Shown here: piece by piece, positions 6,445 through 9,564 of the stretch | How positions within the stretch are numbered: the stretch's first letter is position 1 | Layout of the letters: every line of letters begins with the position of its first letter | From: CAYZGU01 sp964478165 | GTDB lineage: Bacteria; Poribacteria; WGA-4E; JAJDTR01 | DNA length: 9,564 nucleotides | Direction of reading: 5' to 3' | NCBI GenBank assembly: GCA_964478165.1 | Contig: CAYZGU010000019.1 | Location: 1 to 9,564, forward strand | The notes under the pieces: model-generated | Databases searched by the model: none | Told to the model about the DNA's origin: nothing | What the model saw: the letters and a program-made list of their open reading frames with translations, nothing else | Made by a program: the position numbers and the translations under genes

Positions 6445-7539
6445 ATGAAGATCTCTCACATTGAGATTCGACAACTTAAGATACCTTTCAATGTAGGATT
6501 CACGCATGCATCTGCCTCTCGAAACGAGACGGAAAGTGTTCTGGTTGTGGCGAATTCGCACGGAGGAAATACTGGTTACGGTGAGGGTTGCCCGCGTAGT
6601 TATGTCACAGAAGAGAACATTGAATCAGCTACGGCATTTTTCGACAAACACAAGGCATCCATACAAGGCATAGAAGATCTTACAGAGCTTAGACTGTGGA
6701 CACAAGCGCAAAAGGAAGCTGTAGATGTCAATCCAGCGGCGTGGTGTGCCATCGAATTGGCATTGCTAGATCTTTTAGGAAAAGAGCAAAACCAATCTGT
6801 AGAAGAACTCCTTTCCCTACCGCTGATTTCGGGGTCTTTTCATTATACTGCTGTTTTAGGGACCAACCATTATGAAACTTTCAAGAAGCAGTTCGAAAAA
6901 TATATCAGCATCGGCTTTACCGATTTTAAGGTCAAGATTTGCGGTAAGTTGGATATTGATCTGAGGAATTTAGATCTACTTACCAAGAATGAAAAAAAAC
7001 ACTTGAGAATACGATTGGACGCCAACAATCTTTGGAATACATCAAATGAAGCAATTGAATATCTGCATCGGCTAGATGCGGAGTTCTTTGCAATAGAGGA
7101 ACCCATAAAGACAAATCAATATGAATCACTCCGCGCGGTAAGCCAATCAACAGGTAGTAAAATTGTCCTGGACGAGAGCTTTCTTAGGCGCGAACAATTT
7201 GAGCATATTGTAGAAACACCAGAGACCTGGATAATCAATGTCCGCGTCTCTAAAATGGGCGGTCTCTTGCGTTCTTTGGAGATTATTCAAGAGGCAATGC
7301 GGTTGAAACTACCCATAATAATAGGCGCTCAGGTTGGCGAAACCAGTATTCTCACCAGATCGGCCCTCACAATTGCGAATGCTTATCGTAACGTTCTACT
7401 GGCGCAAGAGGGTGCTTTCGGTACATACCTACTCGAGAAGGACATTGTGGAGACACCTCTTGTCTTTGCTACGGGGGGGGTTCTCTCTAAATATTCCCTG
7501 GTTCCCAAACAAGGCTTCGGATTGAAATGTGTGCTCTAA
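6445..7539 (+). CDS. Enolase-superfamily (MLE subgroup) epimerase/racemase-like enzyme
   Basis: This 364-residue protein resembles dipeptide epimerases, N-succinylamino acid racemases and muconate cycloisomerases. The residues expected at the ends of the barrel strands are present: Lys162-x-Lys164 (FKVKI), metal ligands Asp192 (RLDANN), Glu218 (IEEP) and Asp243 (LDES), and the opposite-face lysine Lys270 (RVSKMGG). Two lysines facing across the active site fit 1,1-proton transfer, that is, epimerisation of an alpha-carbon. The strand-7 loop reads GAQVGETSILTR (294-305). At strand 8 the Asp-x-Asp that clamps the free ammonium of dipeptides seems absent: the region reads LAQEGAFG (319-326). A substrate without a free amine, such as an N-acyl amino acid, would fit. 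The start at 6445 has AGGGA (6436-6440) ahead of it; an in-frame TTG at 6313 inside the GH3 gene is rejected. An eight-G run lies near the 3' end (7473-7480). Confidence 0.88.
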   Translation: MKISHIEIRQLKIPFNVGFTHASASRNETESVLVVANSHGGNTGYGEGCPRSYVTEENIESATAFFDKHKASIQGIEDLTELRLWTQAQKEAVDVNPAAWCAIELALLDLLGKEQNQSVEELLSLPLISGSFHYTAVLGTNHYETFKKQFEKYISIGFTDFKVKICGKLDIDLRNLDLLTKNEKKHLRIRLDANNLWNTSNEAIEYLHRLDAEFFAIEEPIKTNQYESLRAVSQSTGSKIVLDESFLRREQFEHIVETPETWIINVRVSKMGGLLRSLEIIQEAMRLKLPIIIGAQVGETSILTRSALTIANAYRNVLLAQEGAFGTYLLEKDIVETPLVFATGGVLSKYSLVPKQGFGLKCVL

Positions 7540-7568
7540 AATTTCAGAACCGTTATGCGTGGCTTCAA
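7516..7568 (+). repeat. Enolase/CocE gene junction, intact copy of a diverged repeat
   Basis: This stretch spans the last codons of the epimerase-like gene and the first 14 codons of the hydrolase gene. It matches 9353-9405 without gaps at 40 of 53 positions by my count. Both copies have the same two overlapping frames: the upstream frame ends GFGLKCVL here and GFELECVA there, and the downstream frame starts MCALKFQNRYAWL here and MCGLRVRNCYALL there. Confidence 0.6.
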
Positions 7569-9362
7569 CGAACCTTCCAGAATCTTCAATGTGCTACGGG
7601 CTCCCGGAAGTTAACCCTGGTCGGATTGCTGGTATTTCTTCTAGGAGTCACAGGGTGCGCACCCTTACTTGACTATGTAAGCAACCGTTTCTTCCTGCCA
7701 GTCGAAGGAATCCGAAAGCAAGAGCACGCGGTCTCGACATCACGAGGTGTGGGATTTAGAACGATGGACGGCATTGAGCTAAGGGCTGACATACATCGTC
7801 CAAAGGGACTGGAAAAAACGCCAACGATCCTAATACGCATTCCATTTACCCGAACACTTGCCAATAGGCTTCGTGCCGATTCAATCGCGCGTTATTGGGC
7901 CAGCCGAGGTTACACCGTAGTGATTCAGGGAACTCGCGGCCGATACGAATCAGATGGTACATTCTATCCGCTTATTCATGAACACGCCGATGGCATCGAA
8001 ACGCTCCACTGGTTGGCAAAACAATCCTGGTATGATGGAAGATTAGCTATGTGGGGTGCATCGGCATTTGGACATACACAATGGGCTATTGCCGACCAGT
8101 CTCGTCCCGGTCCAGATGCCTTATTCGTGCAAATTGCGAGTACGAATTTCCGAGAAATGTTCTTTCCCGGCAATGCTTTTTCTTTGGAAAGTGCTTTGTA
8201 TTGGGCAATGAATAGTCGACCGGATCGCAACCACAAAGTAAACATGGGAGACCTAGAAAAAGGGGTTTGGGGTTTTCCTGTTATTGAGGCTGATGACCGC
8301 GCCTTCACAAATTCAACGTTTTTCAATGACTGGTTGATTAATCAAGATGACGACGCTTATTGGACAGTCGTTGATGGCACAAATCGGACGCATACATTGC
8401 AAGCCTCAATGCTTCTTATGGCGGGCTGGTTTGACCCTTTTCTTCCATCCCAGCTTAAGGATTTTGTAAATATAGTCAATCACGCAGAACCAGATGTGGC
8501 AGAAGAAGTTCGCCTTATCATAGGACCGTGGGGACATGCTAGAGCAATAACAATGCCGAATGGACATAAGCCGATGCCATTCCGCTTCAAATCTCTCGCT
8601 CCTACCATTCCATGGTTCGATTCATGCTTAGGTATGACTGATGTCCCTTTGAGTATGCCCCGAGTACAGATCTTCGTAATGGGAATAAATGAGTGGCGTT
8701 CTGAAAATGAATGGCCACTTGCACGCACAGAATATACTAACTTTTACCTGCACAGCGGTGGATCCGCGAACTCTCCGCTAGGCAATGGAGTTTTGGACAA
8801 AAGAGAACCGAAGACGGTAGAAATCCCAGATACGTATTGCTACGATCCACAAAACCCTGTTCCTACCACGGGAGGGGCCATGCTTGGACCACGTTCCGGT
8901 ATTCAACCACAAAATCAAACTGAATTGCGCCCTGATGTTCTTGTTTATACAACTGCTCCTCTATCTGAAGCCACCGAAGTGACTGGACCGGTGCACGTCA
9001 TACTTTATGTATCTACCGATGTGTCATCTACGGATTTTACTGCGAAACTAGTGGACGTATATCCTGACGGACAAGCTTATAATCTCTGCGATGGCATTCT
9101 GCGTCGTGATTATCAACAAGGCCAACTTCCTGAGAAGATTAAGATTGAACTATGGGCTACAAGCAATGTATTTCGGGCAGGACACAGAATACGGATGGAG
9201 ATTTCAAGCAGCAATTTCCCAAGATACGATCGAAATCCCAATACGGGGGAATTCATTCCGACAGCAACCAGAACAGTTTCTGCAAACCAAACGATATTCC
9301 ACTCTGCTGAGCATCCTTCCCGATTAATCTTGCCCATTATCCCGGCGGCGGATTCGAATTAG
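7527..9362 (+). CDS. CocE/NonD-type S15-family hydrolase, lipoprotein
   Basis: This 611-residue protein has the full CocE/X-Pro dipeptidyl-peptidase layout: an alpha/beta-hydrolase domain (about 65-360, with a helical cap insertion at about 205-290) and a C-terminal jelly-roll (about 395-605). Family members hydrolyse esters or amides. The triad is Ser179 (WGASAFG), Asp303 (AGWFDPF) and His337 (GPWGHA). Two differences stand out: the PY motif whose Tyr forms the oxyanion hole in Rhodococcus CocE reads Pro106-Phe107, and the residue after Ser179 is Ala, usually Tyr. The N terminus has a basic region, a hydrophobic core (30-42) and the lipobox VTGC, so Cys44 is probably lipidated and the enzyme is exported. 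Its ATG overlaps the upstream stop by 13 bases with only a poor ribosome binding site, suggesting translational coupling. A role in maturing, trimming or degrading the operon's product outside the cytoplasm is inferred. Confidence 0.92.
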   Translation: MCALKFQNRYAWLQRTFQNLQCATGSRKLTLVGLLVFLLGVTGCAPLLDYVSNRFFLPVEGIRKQEHAVSTSRGVGFRTMDGIELRADIHRPKGLEKTPTILIRIPFTRTLANRLRADSIARYWASRGYTVVIQGTRGRYESDGTFYPLIHEHADGIETLHWLAKQSWYDGRLAMWGASAFGHTQWAIADQSRPGPDALFVQIASTNFREMFFPGNAFSLESALYWAMNSRPDRNHKVNMGDLEKGVWGFPVIEADDRAFTNSTFFNDWLINQDDDAYWTVVDGTNRTHTLQASMLLMAGWFDPFLPSQLKDFVNIVNHAEPDVAEEVRLIIGPWGHARAITMPNGHKPMPFRFKSLAPTIPWFDSCLGMTDVPLSMPRVQIFVMGINEWRSENEWPLARTEYTNFYLHSGGSANSPLGNGVLDKREPKTVEIPDTYCYDPQNPVPTTGGAMLGPRSGIQPQNQTELRPDVLVYTTAPLSEATEVTGPVHVILYVSTDVSSTDFTAKLVDVYPDGQAYNLCDGILRRDYQQGQLPEKIKIELWATSNVFRAGHRIRMEISSSNFPRYDRNPNTGEFIPTATRTVSANQTIFHSAEHPSRLILPIIPAADSN

Positions 9363-9414
9363 AATGTGTGGCCTGAGAGTTCGGAACTGCTATGCGTTGC
9401 TTTAACAGACTTCA
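9353..9414 (+). pseudogene. Degenerate copy of the enolase/CocE junction
   Basis: Directly after the hydrolase stop, an ATG at 9364 opens a frame reading MCGLRVRNCYALL and then TAA (9403-9405), where the intact gene has CAA (Gln). A frame overlapping it reads GFELECVA and stops at the same relative place as the epimerase-like gene. This looks like the scar of a tandem duplication in which most of the second epimerase gene was deleted and the second hydrolase gene decayed. Similarity fades after about 9414; 9415-9508 holds nothing recognisable. A conserved non-coding element is the alternative. Confidence 0.5.
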
Positions 9415-9508
9415 AGCTACCTTATAGCCTAAGAAGGCAGAACTTCCTCTATGGATCAAGAAGCCACTTGAACCATTATGACGGAAGAAACATGGTCGAA
9501 AGGAAATT

Positions 9509-9564
9509 ATGAAACCTATACAAGAAGAGAAAGTCTGGCGTGTTCTACATCGGTTGGAATCAGA
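9509..9564 (+). CDS. Possible start of a further gene, cut by the window edge
   Basis: An ATG with AGGA (9501-9504) four bases upstream opens a frame that is still open at the window end. The visible residues are MKPIQEEKVWRVLHRLES, a polar amphipathic helix-like start. That is too little to assign a family. It would lie about 146 bases after the hydrolase stop on the same strand. Confidence 0.4.
   Translation, partial: MKPIQEEKVWRVLHRLES

Noticed and set aside
1..9564. CRISPR array, insertion sequence or phage attachment site
   Set aside because: No regularly spaced repeats, transposase or integrase frame, or target-site duplication was seen on either strand.

Overview
This looks like a bacterial chromosomal segment of moderate G+C, probably from a Gram-negative. 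Two products carry lipobox signal peptides, one of them on a CocE-type hydrolase. Coding density is uneven: two gene-poor stretches of about 725 and 930 bases flank a compact operon. I cannot assign a genus. No rRNA, tRNA, CRISPR array, transposase or integrase is visible.

Layout: bases 1-133 hold a 12-bp inverted repeat and no gene. A minus-strand gene (134-838) encodes an unrecognised lipoprotein. Bases 839-1563 are gene-poor and contain two abutting hairpins. A PhyH-type Fe(II)/2-oxoglutarate dioxygenase gene runs 1564-2451 on the plus strand. Bases 2452-3384 have no convincing gene but contain a sigma70-like promoter whose -10 lies in a 15-bp palindrome. Five packed plus-strand genes follow (3385-9362; junctions +6, -4, +7 and -13 bases): a four-helix membrane protein, a fatty-acid hydroxylase/sterol desaturase-type diiron protein, a GH3-family acyl-amido synthetase, an enolase-superfamily epimerase-like enzyme and a CocE/NonD-type lipoprotein hydrolase. 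Bases 9353-9414 are a degenerate copy of the enolase/CocE junction, and a new reading frame may start at 9509.

Working model (inference): the operon makes and processes an amide-linked acyl conjugate. GH3 would adenylate a carboxylic acid and join it to an amine or amino acid. The epimerase-like enzyme, which keeps both catalytic lysines but appears to lack the Asp-x-Asp pair that binds the dipeptide ammonium, would invert the alpha-carbon of an N-acylated amino acid. The membrane hydroxylase, perhaps with its small membrane partner, would oxidise the acyl chain. The exported CocE-like protein, with an intact Ser-Asp-His triad but Phe at the expected oxyanion Tyr position, would act on the product outside the cytoplasm. 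The upstream PhyH enzyme could add a second hydroxylation. This is the most plausible undescribed system in the window; the enzyme families are well supported and the product is a hypothesis.
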